From NCBI RefSeq assembly GCF_002214185.1, contig NZ_CP022161.1:434001-498000 (forward strand): 64,000 nucleotides of DNA. Direction: 5' to 3'. The notes beneath the pieces are model-generated. The model was given only the letters and a program-made list of their open reading frames with translations. It was not told the origin of the DNA and did no database searches. Positions 8,447-16,184 of the stretch are shown one piece after another. The number at the start of each line of letters is the position of its first letter. The stretch's first letter is position 1. The stretch is from Streptomyces capitiformicae. GTDB taxonomy: Bacteria > Actinomycetota > Actinomycetes > Streptomycetales > Streptomycetaceae. The translations under genes and the position numbers were made by a program.

Positions 8447-11272
8447 GTGATCCGTTACGACGCCTTGGACGCGCTGCCCGTACGTGGTGCCCTGCCCGGT
8501 CTGACCGACGCCCTGGAGACGCAGGGGGCCGCGGTGCTCGTGGCGCCGCCCGGCACCGGCAAGACGACGCTGGTGCCGCTGGCGCTGGCGGGGCTCCTGG
8601 ACGGCGGGCCGGCGCGGCGGGTGGTCGTCGCCGAGCCGCGGCGGATCGCGGCTCGGGCCGCGGCGCGGCGGATGGCGTGGCTGCTGGGCGAGAAGGTCGG
8701 CGAGAGCGTCGGCTACGCGGTGCGCGGGGAGCGGGTCGTCGGGCGGCACGCGCGCGTGGAGGTCGTCACGACCGGTGTGCTGCTGCAGCGGTTGCAGCGG
8801 GACCAGGAGTTGCCGGGCGTCGACGTGGTCGTGCTCGACGAGTGTCATGAGCGGCATCTGGACGCGGACACGGTGGCGGCGTTCCTGATCGACGTGCGCG
8901 AGGCGCTGCGGCCCGAGCTGCGGCTGGTGGCGGCGTCGGCGACGACGGACGCGGAGGGCTGGGCGCGGTTGCTGGGCGGGGCGCCGGTGGCCGCGGCGGA
9001 GGGGGTGTCGTACCCGGTCGAGGTGGTGTGGGCGCCGCCGGTCCGCCCTGTACGGCCGCCGCACGGGATGCGGGTGGATCCGGCACTGCTGACGCATGTG
9101 GCGTCGGTGGTGCGGCGGGCGCTGGCCGAGCGGTCGGGGGACGTGCTGTGCTTCCTGCCCGGGGTGGGTGAGATCGCGCGGGTCGCCGGGCAGTTGGCGG
9201 GGCTCGGTGACGTGGAGGTGCTCCAGGTGCACGGGCGGGCGCCGGCGGCCGTGCAGGACGCGGTGCTGGCCGGGGCGGAGCGGCGGCGGGTGGTGCTGGC
9301 GACCTCGGTGGCGGAGTCGTCGCTGACGGTGCCGGGGGTACGCGTGGTCGTGGATTCCGGGCTGGCCCGGGAGCCACGCGTCGATCACGCGCGCGGGTTG
9401 AGCGCCCTGACGACCGTACGGGCCTCGCAGGCGGCCGGGTCGCAGCGGGCGGGGCGGGCCGGGCGTGAGGCGCCCGGGGCGGTGTACCGGTGCTGGGCGG
9501 AGGCCGAGGACGGCCGTCTGCCGCGTTTTCCGGCGCCGGAGATCGAGGTGGCCGATCTGACGGCGTTCGCCCTCCAGGCGGCCTGCTGGGGCGATCCCGA
9601 AGCCTCGGGGCTCGCTCTGCTGGACCCGCCGCCGAGCGGGGCGATGGCGGCGGCGCGTGACGTTCTGTCGGCGGTGGGTGCGGTGGGCCCTGCCGGGCGG
9701 GCCACGGAGCGGGGTGTACGCATGTCGCGGCTGGGCCTGCACCCCCGGCTGGCCCGCGCTCTTCTGGACGCGGCGCCGCTGGTGGGAGCGGACCGGGCGG
9801 CGGAGGTCGTCGCGCTGTTGAGCGAGGAGCCCCCGCGGGAGTACGGCGACGACCTTGCCGCGGTCCTGCGGGGCGTCCGGCGCGGGGGTGACGCCTACGC
9901 CGGTCGCTGGCGTACGGAGGTACGGCGTCTGCGGGCCGCGTCGGCGCCCGAGCCTCCGGCGCGGCCCCTTACCCACCCAGAACCCGCCCACGACTCTTTC
10001 CCGGACGAACCGAACGCCGACGCTCCACGGGACGAGGGCGGCACGAGGGAAGGCGCAAACCGCGGCGGCAGTAGCAGGCAGGGCACGAACGGCGGCAGGG
10101 AGAGGTTGGGCGCGAACCGCGGCGGCAGCAGCGACAGGCGCGGCGGCAGCGACAGGGCGGACGCGCACAGCGGCGCTGACAGCGGCAGCGGTCGTGCGGA
10201 GGTTTCGGGGGACGCGGCCGGCGTCGGGGGCATTGGGGCTGGACGTCGGAGCGTCGCGGAGGTGGCGTACTCCGGGGCGGGCGAGTCGGCGGGCGTCGAC
10301 GACGATCGGGCTGTGGGGCTTGTTGTCGCGCTCGCGTTTCCTGAGCGGGTGGCCAAGGGGGACAAGGGGTCGTATCTGATGGCGTCCGGGACGCGGGCCG
10401 AGGTCGGGGAGGGGTCGGGGTTGCGGGGTGCCCGGTGGCTGGCCGCGGCTGTGGCTGATCGGCCTGTGGGGGCTGGGCACGCGCGTGTACGGCTTGGGGC
10501 TGTTGTCGACGAGGGGATCGCCCGGGAGGCGGCCGGGGGCTTGCTCGGCCGGGGGGACGAGGTTCGGTGGCGTGACGGGGATGTCGTGGCTCGGTGGGTC
10601 GAGCGGCTGGGGGCTGTGGAGTTGGCGGTGCGGCCGTTGACGGACGCCGCGGCCGGGCTCGTACGGGAGGCGTTGGTCGAGGGGTTGCGTGTCGAGGGGC
10701 TCGGGCTGTTGCGGTGGTCGCGGGATGCGGAGCGGTTGCGGGAGAGGCTCGCCTTTCTCCACGCGCGTCTCGGCGAGCCCTGGCCCGATGTCTCCGACAG
10801 TGCTCTGCACGCGCGCGTGGACGACTGGTTGGAGCCCGAGTTGAGCCGGGCCCGGCGGCGGGCCGATCTCGGGCGGATCGACGCCGGGGAGGCGCTGAAT
10901 CGGTTGTTGCCGTGGGCCTCCGGGGAGGCCGTACGGCTCGACGAGTTGGCGCCCGAGCGGATCGAGGTGCCGAGCGGGTCCCGGGTGCGGGTCGACTACG
11001 CGCGGCCGGAGCAGCCCGTGCTCGCGGTGAAGTTGCAGGAGATGTTCGGGCTTCAGGAGTCGCCCGTGCTGGCGGGGGTTCCCGTGCTCGTGCACCTGCT
11101 GTCCCCGGCGGGGCGGCCGGCCGCCGTCACCGCCGATCTGGCCTCGTTCTGGCGGGACGGGTACAGGGCGGTACGGGCGGAGTTGCGCGGCCGGTATCCC
11201 AAGCACCCGTGGCCGGAGGATCCGGCGACGGCCGAGCCGACGCGGTACACGAACGCGCGGCTCAGGCGCTGA
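8447..11272 (+). CDS. hrpB: ATP-dependent helicase HrpB
   Basis: 941 aa DEAH-family RNA helicase. Walker A is APPGTGKT at residues 33-40, motif II is DECH at 131-134 (LDECHERH), motif III is SAT (AASATTDAEG), and motif VI is the QRAGRAGR region. The helicase C-terminal and HrpB-specific C-terminal domains follow (PWASGEAVRLDELAPERIEVPSGSRVRVDY), ending in a YPKHPWPEDP segment. Odd: residues about 505-600 are a Gly/Ser/Arg/Asn-rich low-complexity insertion that splits the C-terminal half. The start is the GTG giving MIRYDALDALPVRG. The gene converges with the DUF3068 gene and overlaps it by 11 bases. The cellular role of HrpB is poorly known even in E. coli. Confidence 0.95.
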   Translation: MIRYDALDALPVRGALPGLTDALETQGAAVLVAPPGTGKTTLVPLALAGLLDGGPARRVVVAEPRRIAARAAARRMAWLLGEKVGESVGYAVRGERVVGRHARVEVVTTGVLLQRLQRDQELPGVDVVVLDECHERHLDADTVAAFLIDVREALRPELRLVAASATTDAEGWARLLGGAPVAAAEGVSYPVEVVWAPPVRPVRPPHGMRVDPALLTHVASVVRRALAERSGDVLCFLPGVGEIARVAGQLAGLGDVEVLQVHGRAPAAVQDAVLAGAERRRVVLATSVAESSLTVPGVRVVVDSGLAREPRVDHARGLSALTTVRASQAAGSQRAGRAGREAPGAVYRCWAEAEDGRLPRFPAPEIEVADLTAFALQAACWGDPEASGLALLDPPPSGAMAAARDVLSAVGAVGPAGRATERGVRMSRLGLHPRLARALLDAAPLVGADRAAEVVALLSEEPPREYGDDLAAVLRGVRRGGDAYAGRWRTEVRRLRAASAPEPPARPLTHPEPAHDSFPDEPNADAPRDEGGTREGANRGGSSRQGTNGGRERLGANRGGSSDRRGGSDRADAHSGADSGSGRAEVSGDAAGVGGIGAGRRSVAEVAYSGAGESAGVDDDRAVGLVVALAFPERVAKGDKGSYLMASGTRAEVGEGSGLRGARWLAAAVADRPVGAGHARVRLGAVVDEGIAREAAGGLLGRGDEVRWRDGDVVARWVERLGAVELAVRPLTDAAAGLVREALVEGLRVEGLGLLRWSRDAERLRERLAFLHARLGEPWPDVSDSALHARVDDWLEPELSRARRRADLGRIDAGEALNRLLPWASGEAVRLDELAPERIEVPSGSRVRVDYARPEQPVLAVKLQEMFGLQESPVLAGVPVLVHLLSPAGRPAAVTADLASFWRDGYRAVRAELRGRYPKHPWPEDPATAEPTRYTNARLRR
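9970..10250 (+). repeat. Low-complexity insertion inside hrpB
   Basis: Repeated short units encoding variants of NRGGSS, GGSSRQ, GANRGGSSD and RRGGSD. The DNA shows recurring GCGGCAG and GCACGAACGGCGGC-like words. The region interrupts an otherwise well-conserved helicase, is probably disordered, and is likely strain-variable. Confidence 0.7.
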
Positions 11273-12254
11273 CCGGCTCGGGCGCCGACGCCTTGCTGGA
11301 CTCGGGGTCGCCGGGCCTGCGGCCGCGGGCCTCGACGTAGAGGGCGAGGGCCAGGAGGAGGACGCCCAGGCCCAGGAAGCCCCAGGGCAGGTACGAGGTC
11401 ATCAGGAGGACGAGGAGGCGCTGGGACTTGACCATGTCGACGGTGTGCTCGATGTAGTCCTCGCGCATCTTCACGTGGCCGGCGAAGGCGGTCACCTTGT
11501 CGCGGTCGCCGAGGAGTGTGCCGCCGCGCAGTTCCTCCTTGTGGATCTCCTCGCCGTACACGGGGGCCCCGGTGACGGGCTCCACCCAGAACTTGCGGAC
11601 CGTGGTGTACCAGCGGGTCGTGCCCGTCTCGGCGACCGTCTCCCGAGTGATGCCGTCGACGGGCATGGTCCGGGGGAAGGGGACCTCGGTCCAGGGGATG
11701 GTCTGCTCGAAGTAGTAGACCTCCAGGCCCCGGAAGTCCTGTGTCCCTTTGTAGTGAATCGGGGCGGTCACCCTTGCCTGGGCGTCGAAGTACTCGTAGT
11801 CCCTCTTTTCCGTGAGGAAGGGCCATTTGAATTCCAGACCCTCACGCCGGACGGGGTCGCCGTCGACCATCTCACCGGTGGCGTGGACGGGTTCCTGGGT
11901 GTGGGCGTCGAAGATGTAGCGCTCGGGGATCCTGGAGACCATCTCGCCGTCGGGGCCCTGGACGTAGGAGAGGCCGTCCCAGACGACGACGTCCCGGCCG
12001 GCCGTCTTCTCGATCTTCTCGGAGGCCTCCACGTTGCCCTTGAGGGTCTGCACGATGGTGACCTTGGAGACCTTGCGTTCGGTGAACGTGCCGTAGTCGA
12101 GGAGGGTCGCGTCCTTCGCCTCCAGGACCATGTCCTGGTACTGGTTGGCGGGGATCTTCGCCACGCTCGGGAAGACGTACCAGCGCAGCAGCGGGGACAG
12201 CGCCGCGAAGAACACGGCGAGCGCGAGCAGGATCAGGCCTGTCCTACGGCGCAT
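11262..12254 (-). CDS. DUF3068-family membrane-anchored protein
   Basis: 330 aa. One N-terminal helix (TGLILLALAVFFAALSPLL) and one C-terminal helix (LLVLLMTSYLPWGFLGLGVLLLALALYVEA) flank a large extracytoplasmic domain of about 230 residues with repeated YxxxQTI and T-R-W-Y-T-T elements (TTRWYTTVRKFWVEPVTGAPVYGEEI). This matches DUF3068, sometimes named PorA-family, found in actinobacterial envelopes; function is unknown. The start ATG lies close behind the micropeptide gene at 12419 (30 bases), so the two may share a transcript. It converges with and overlaps hrpB by 11 bases. Confidence 0.88.
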   Translation of the reverse strand: MRRRTGLILLALAVFFAALSPLLRWYVFPSVAKIPANQYQDMVLEAKDATLLDYGTFTERKVSKVTIVQTLKGNVEASEKIEKTAGRDVVVWDGLSYVQGPDGEMVSRIPERYIFDAHTQEPVHATGEMVDGDPVRREGLEFKWPFLTEKRDYEYFDAQARVTAPIHYKGTQDFRGLEVYYFEQTIPWTEVPFPRTMPVDGITRETVAETGTTRWYTTVRKFWVEPVTGAPVYGEEIHKEELRGGTLLGDRDKVTAFAGHVKMREDYIEHTVDMVKSQRLLVLLMTSYLPWGFLGLGVLLLALALYVEARGRRPGDPESSKASAPEPVSA

Positions 12255-12284
12255 CTCGGCCTCCCTCCCGGATCTCCCGGGTGG

Positions 12285-12419
12285 TCACGGATGTGCGGGC
12301 ACGGTCGTCAGCAGTGGCTTCGGTGACGTCTCGCCGGTCGTCGAGCCCAGCAGTGTGATCGTGAAGGCCAGGGCGAACGCCAGGGCGAGACCGGTCGCGG
12401 CGGCGACGAGGGCACGCAT
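12285..12419 (-). CDS. SPW_0924-family micropeptide
   Basis: 44 aa, starting MRALVAAATGLALAFAL and ending TTVPAHP. It has a hydrophobic segment over residues 4-25 and a short polar tail, so it is either a single-span membrane peptide or a signal-anchor. A good ribosome site (GGGAGG) sits six bases before the ATG. The sequence matches the small Streptomyces family named SPW_0924, which has no assigned role. It is immediately upstream of the DUF3068 gene. Confidence 0.85.
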   Translation of the reverse strand: MRALVAAATGLALAFALAFTITLLGSTTGETSPKPLLTTVPAHP

Positions 12420-12603
12420 GGGACCTCCCGACTACGGCCTCCCGGTACGGCCTCCTGGCGGACCGGAACTGATACTTCGTCAGATCCGGCACCGTAGCAA
12501 CGGTCGGGTGAGATGAGAACAGGTCGCACACACCTGCGGCGCCCCTCTGCGAAAGAGTGGCGCCGCGGATGTCGTATGGAGCATGAAGGACCGTAAGGCC
12601 GGA

Positions 12604-14340
12604 CTACGCGCTGGGGCTCGGCGACGCCGACTCGGCCGCCGCCTCCACCTTCAGTTCGACGGTGATGATCCCGCCGCCCTCGGCCTCGATGCGGAGCAGG
12701 AACGTGCCGACGGTGTCGTCCGCGTACAGCTTCGGCAGCTTGAGCAGGCCGTTCTCGTCGGTTTCGAGGGCCGTGAGGGCGCGTACGGGCTTGCCGTCGG
12801 CGTCCTTGAAGTAGGGGCCCTTGTCGTTGGCGGTCGGGTCGAGGACCGACTTGATGAGCGTCGCCTTCACCGCGACCTTGTCGGCGACCTCGCCCTTGTT
12901 GGTGGCCTTCACCTCGACCTGTTCGGCGAACTCGCCGCCCGGGACGCAGGTCAGCGCGGTGGTGGTGGTGCGGGCGAGGGCATCGGCCTGGCGGGCGGTG
13001 ACGGTCGCCGTGTAGTCGAGGGCGGCCACCGAGCGGCCCACGACCGTGACGCGGATCGTGACGTCGCCGGTCTTCTCGCCGGCCACGAGCGCCGGGGCGG
13101 TGGCCGTGCCGGAGCTGTTGGTGACCATGGTGGCGACGCTCTCGCCGCCGGTGAAGGTGGTGTCCGTGTCGCCGACGATGGTGAAGCGGACCCGGACCTT
13201 CGCGACGGCCTTGCCCGCCTCGGTCTCGGTGCGGGCGGTGATCTTCCCGGCGAAGGTGTCGCCGGCCGTCGCGGTGAGGTCCGCCGTGCCGGCGTCCTCC
13301 AGGTGGTGCACCGTGTCGGTGGGCGTGGGCGGCGGTGGGGTGGTGGGCGGTGGGGTCGGCGGAGTGGTGGAACCGCCGCCCGGCTTGTCGGTGCCCGGCT
13401 TGTCGCCGCCCGGCTTGTCGGTGCCCGGCTTCTCCGTCTTCGGCGGCGTCGGGCTGGGGCTCGTCGTGGGGCCGCCGCGGCCGTTGCCGTTGTTGTTGCC
13501 GTTGTTGCCGTTGCCGCTCGGCGTCTCGGGCAGCGAGCCGGTGCCGTCCGGGATCTCATGGCTGCCCCTGCGGTAGGACTCCAGCCACGAGATGACGGTG
13601 TTGTAGTACGCCGTCGAGTTGTTGTAGCTGAGGATCGCGCTGCGGAGGTTGCCGTCGTTGGACAGGTCCCAGTCGAAGCGGCACAGGTAGTGGCCGGCGG
13701 CGAGGGCGGCGTCGTAGATGTTGTTGGGGTCCTTGGCGCCGTCGCTGTTGCCGTCGCGGCCCGCCCACTCCCAGGTGGAGGGGATGAACTGCATGGGGCC
13801 GACCGCCCGGTCGTACGTGCTGTCGCCGTCGTACGCGCCGTTGTCGGTGTCGCTGATGTTCGCGAACTCGCCGCCGTTGAGGACCGGGCCGAGGATCTTC
13901 GTGTACGTCGTGCCGTCGGCGTCGACGCGGCCGCCACTGGCCTGGCCGGACTCGACCTTGCCGATGGCGGCGAGGAGTTGCCAGGGCAGGTTGCAGCCGG
14001 GCTTGGACTCGCGCAGGGACGCCTCTGCCTTCTTGTAGGCGTCGAGGACGGTCGCGGGTATGCCGAGTTCACCGGCGGCGGTCGTGCCCGAGGAGTCGCC
14101 CGTGCCGGGCGTCGGGGTGGGGCTGTCGAGGGGCGGAAGGTCCGTGTAATAGCGGGAGTCGGATGCGGCGTCGTCGGCCTGGGGGCTCGCGTCGGGCGAG
14201 GGCGAACCGGTGGTCTGTCTGCCTGCGCTGTCGGTGGTCACTCCCGGAGCCTGGGAGGCGGCCAGTGCCGCGACCGCGGCCGCGGCCAGAGCGGTGGTCG
14301 CCGCTCCCTTGCGGAGCCTCAAACCGAACTGCGCCGCCAT
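12604..14340 (-). CDS. Secreted lytic transglycosylase with C-terminal beta-domains
   Basis: 578 aa. Signal peptide: basic LRLRKGAAT followed by a hydrophobic Ala-rich core to about residue 31. A lytic murein transglycosylase (SLT-type) domain lies at about residues 95-260: PWQLLAAIGKVESGQ contains the probable catalytic Glu, with AVGPMQFIPSTWEWAGRDG and AILSYNNSTAYYNTVISWLESY downstream. A linker rich in Pro, Thr and Gly follows, including repeated KPGTDKPGG and KPGGDKPG units, and then about 240 residues of beta-strand-rich repeats (ATAGDTFAGKITARTETEAGK, then TCVPGGEFAEQVEVKATNKGE). It cleaves peptidoglycan outside the membrane; the C-terminal part probably anchors to wall or protein partners. 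The neighbour upstream is a 389-base intergenic region. Confidence 0.92.
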   Translation of the reverse strand: MAAQFGLRLRKGAATTALAAAAVAALAASQAPGVTTDSAGRQTTGSPSPDASPQADDAASDSRYYTDLPPLDSPTPTPGTGDSSGTTAAGELGIPATVLDAYKKAEASLRESKPGCNLPWQLLAAIGKVESGQASGGRVDADGTTYTKILGPVLNGGEFANISDTDNGAYDGDSTYDRAVGPMQFIPSTWEWAGRDGNSDGAKDPNNIYDAALAAGHYLCRFDWDLSNDGNLRSAILSYNNSTAYYNTVISWLESYRRGSHEIPDGTGSLPETPSGNGNNGNNNGNGRGGPTTSPSPTPPKTEKPGTDKPGGDKPGTDKPGGGSTTPPTPPPTTPPPPTPTDTVHHLEDAGTADLTATAGDTFAGKITARTETEAGKAVAKVRVRFTIVGDTDTTFTGGESVATMVTNSSGTATAPALVAGEKTGDVTIRVTVVGRSVAALDYTATVTARQADALARTTTTALTCVPGGEFAEQVEVKATNKGEVADKVAVKATLIKSVLDPTANDKGPYFKDADGKPVRALTALETDENGLLKLPKLYADDTVGTFLLRIEAEGGGIITVELKVEAAAESASPSPSA

Positions 14341-14729
14341 TGAGTGAACCCTCCCCGGTGGTCGATCGCCTTGGCGTTCTTCCGTTTTGGTGCTGCCTCA
14401 GGTGCTTTTCCGTTTTGTCCGGAGCTGCTTTCCTGCTCTGATACACCGACTCCGGGCTTCCGCTTTTGGTTGCCCCGATCCGGCTCTCCGTTTTCCGGAT
14501 GTCCGGCGGCCCCCGCACTCAACGGCGCGGCAACCCAGGCGACCCTACGACAACTTCCGTCGCCCGGGCACCCGTTGGTGCCCGATTTTCACCGATTGGC
14601 CTTATCGGTTTCCTGCCGTCGGGGCGTCCGGCATGTACGCGCACGTACGCGGACAACCGGTCGCGCATACTGACAGCCGGTGATCGCCGGGCCCGCCGGG
14701 CCGGCCAAAATCCGTCACAGGGGGACGAC
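14341..14729. other. Divergent intergenic region upstream of the transglycosylase
   Basis: 389 bases between divergent genes. The minus strand should carry the transglycosylase promoter and a leader of unknown length; the strand is noticeably rich in short CGGAAAACGG and AAAACGGAA words (14390-14500). I looked for the c-di-AMP (ydaO) riboswitch that precedes other Streptomyces cell-wall hydrolase genes and did not find its conserved core. Confidence 0.5.
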
Positions 14730-15578
14730 TTGCCCTTCACGCTGAGCCATGCGGCCGCCGTGCTGCCCGCCCTGCGCGGGGACGGAACCGGGCGTGGACC
14801 ACTGGTGCCGTCGGTGCTCGTCGCCGGTTCGTTCGCGCCCGACCTGACCTACTACGCGGCGGGCGTGCTGCCCGGGGCCATGGAGTTCGGCGATGTCACG
14901 CACTCCTTCACCGGGGTCTTCACCGTGGACATCGTCATCACCTGGGCGCTGGTGGGGTTGTGGCTGATGCTCCGTGAGCCGCTCGTCGCGTTGCTGCCGA
15001 GCGGGCGGCGGGCGCGGGCGGCCTCGCTGGTGCGCTGCGGGGCGGGAAGGCGACGGTTCAGTACCTCACTGGCCCTGTGGTGGTATGTCTCCGCCGCGCT
15101 CGGCGCGCTGACGCATGTCGTCTGGGACGCGTTCACTCATCTCGACCGGTGGGGGATGCGGCTGTTTCCCGTCCTGGGCGAGGAGATCGCGGGCTGGCCG
15201 CTGTACTGGTATCTGCAGTACGGGGGCTCGGCGGTCGCGGCGGTCGTCATCGCGTGGTTCGTCGTCCGTGCGCTGCGCCGGCAGCCGGAGGGCGAGCCCG
15301 TGGGGGTGCCGGTGCTCTCCTCGGCCGACCGGTGGGTGTCGGGCGTGGTCATCGGGGGGTGCGCGCTGGTGGCGGCGGTGCAGCGGGTGAGCTACTGGTG
15401 GGCGCACTGGGGTTCGATCGCCAAGCCGTACGAGGTGATCCCGACCGTGTGCTTCGGGGCGGGCGCGGGGCTGGTGGTCGGGGTGGTCCTGTACGGCGTC
15501 GGGGTCAGGGTCTGGCGCCCCGCTCCCGCTGCGGCGACCGGAGTCGACGCGGAGGCGGACAGCTCGGTCCACCGCTGA
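14730..15578 (+). CDS. DUF4184-family integral membrane protein
   Basis: 282 aa. The start is the TTG giving LPFTLSHAAAVLP, the conserved N-terminus of the DUF4184 family, with AGGGGGAC upstream. About six membrane helices: SVLVAGSFAPDLTYYA, VFTVDIVITWALVGLWLML, LALWWYVSAALGALTHVVWDAF, SAVAAVVIAWFVVRAL, VSGVVIGGCALVAAVQRV and VCFGAGAGLVVGVVLYGV. Histidines and acidic residues in SHAAAVLPA, FAPDLTYY and THVVWDAFTHLDRWG suggest a metal-binding centre, as in related metal-dependent hydrolase-like membrane proteins. Function is unknown. Confidence 0.85.
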   Translation: MPFTLSHAAAVLPALRGDGTGRGPLVPSVLVAGSFAPDLTYYAAGVLPGAMEFGDVTHSFTGVFTVDIVITWALVGLWLMLREPLVALLPSGRRARAASLVRCGAGRRRFSTSLALWWYVSAALGALTHVVWDAFTHLDRWGMRLFPVLGEEIAGWPLYWYLQYGGSAVAAVVIAWFVVRALRRQPEGEPVGVPVLSSADRWVSGVVIGGCALVAAVQRVSYWWAHWGSIAKPYEVIPTVCFGAGAGLVVGVVLYGVGVRVWRPAPAAATGVDAEADSSVHR

Positions 15579-15919
15579 CCACCCGGCGACGCGGGGGCGC
15601 TCCGCTGGGGATGCGGGGCTTGGCGGCGCGCGGGGCGTACGGCGGGACGTGGCCGAGCAGCGCCGGCAGGGGGTGGGTGAGCGCCCAGGGGATCCGGGTG
15701 CGCGCCCGGCGGAGGTAGGGCGTCCACGGGAGGGTGCGCCGCCAGGGAAGGCGTGTTCGCACCCGGGGGAAGCGGGTGGCACCTGTCGCGGTACGGCGGT
15801 GAAGCGTGCGTATACCCATGCGGGCATCCTTACGCCGACGCTCCGCCCGGGGCGCCTTGGTGAGGGCCAGGCGGGTGACGCGACGCTCCGCGAGGAGGAG
15901 CTCGGCGGCGTCTTGCCAG

Positions 15920-15942
15920 GGCGGGGCCCGTTCGGCCCCGCC
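15920..15942. terminator. GC-rich hairpin (possible terminator)
   Basis: Perfect nine-base stem GGCGGGGCC with loop CGTTC. It lies between two converging genes and could serve either. Confidence 0.5.
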
Positions 15943-16057
15943 GGACAGCGTCGTGCAGGTTGCTCGCCGTAGCGGCGGATTGTCGGGGGCGGCGGAGGGA
16001 CTGAGCGCTCGGAGGGTTCACGATGCCGGCCTCGGCCCAGCAGAGGTCGAGACCCGC

Positions 16058-16097
16058 GCGAAGGGGCCCGGCGTCTTGCTGTGCCGGGCCCCTTCGC
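16058..16097 (-). terminator. polA transcription terminator
   Basis: Perfect inverted repeat GCGAAGGGGCCCGGC with a 10-base loop, about 88 bases downstream of the polA stop. Confidence 0.75.
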
Positions 16098-16184
16098 TGT
16101 GCGCCGGGTCCTCCGAATTCGCTGTGCTCCAGGTCTTCCGGGGTCTTCCGAACGCCGGATGAGACCTGGCCCGTTCGCCGGAGG

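Larger units (their letters stand above)
15579..16184. other. Gap between the DUF4184 gene and polA
   Basis: 606 bases with no convincing gene: open frames on both strands are Arg/Pro/Ala-rich shadows without ribosome sites. It contains two hairpins, at 15920-15942 and 16058-16097, which probably terminate polA (minus strand) and perhaps the converging DUF4184 gene. Confidence 0.6.

Noticed and set aside
7502..11206. Very long minus-strand open frame opposite hrpB
   Set aside because: Pro/Arg-rich composition without domains; the plus strand encodes a clear helicase.
12583..14343. Long plus-strand open frame opposite the transglycosylase gene
   Set aside because: Gly/Val/Arg/Ala-rich shadow typical of high-GC antisense frames; the minus-strand gene has a signal peptide and a catalytic domain.
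14341..14729. c-di-AMP (ydaO) riboswitch upstream of the lytic transglycosylase gene
   Set aside because: Expected for Streptomyces wall-hydrolase genes, but I could not find the conserved core words or paired helices on the minus strand by eye. A covariance-model search would settle it.
15579..16184. Small open frames in the gap between the DUF4184 gene and polA
   Set aside because: Arg/Pro/Ala-rich, no ribosome sites, and the region holds two terminator-like hairpins.
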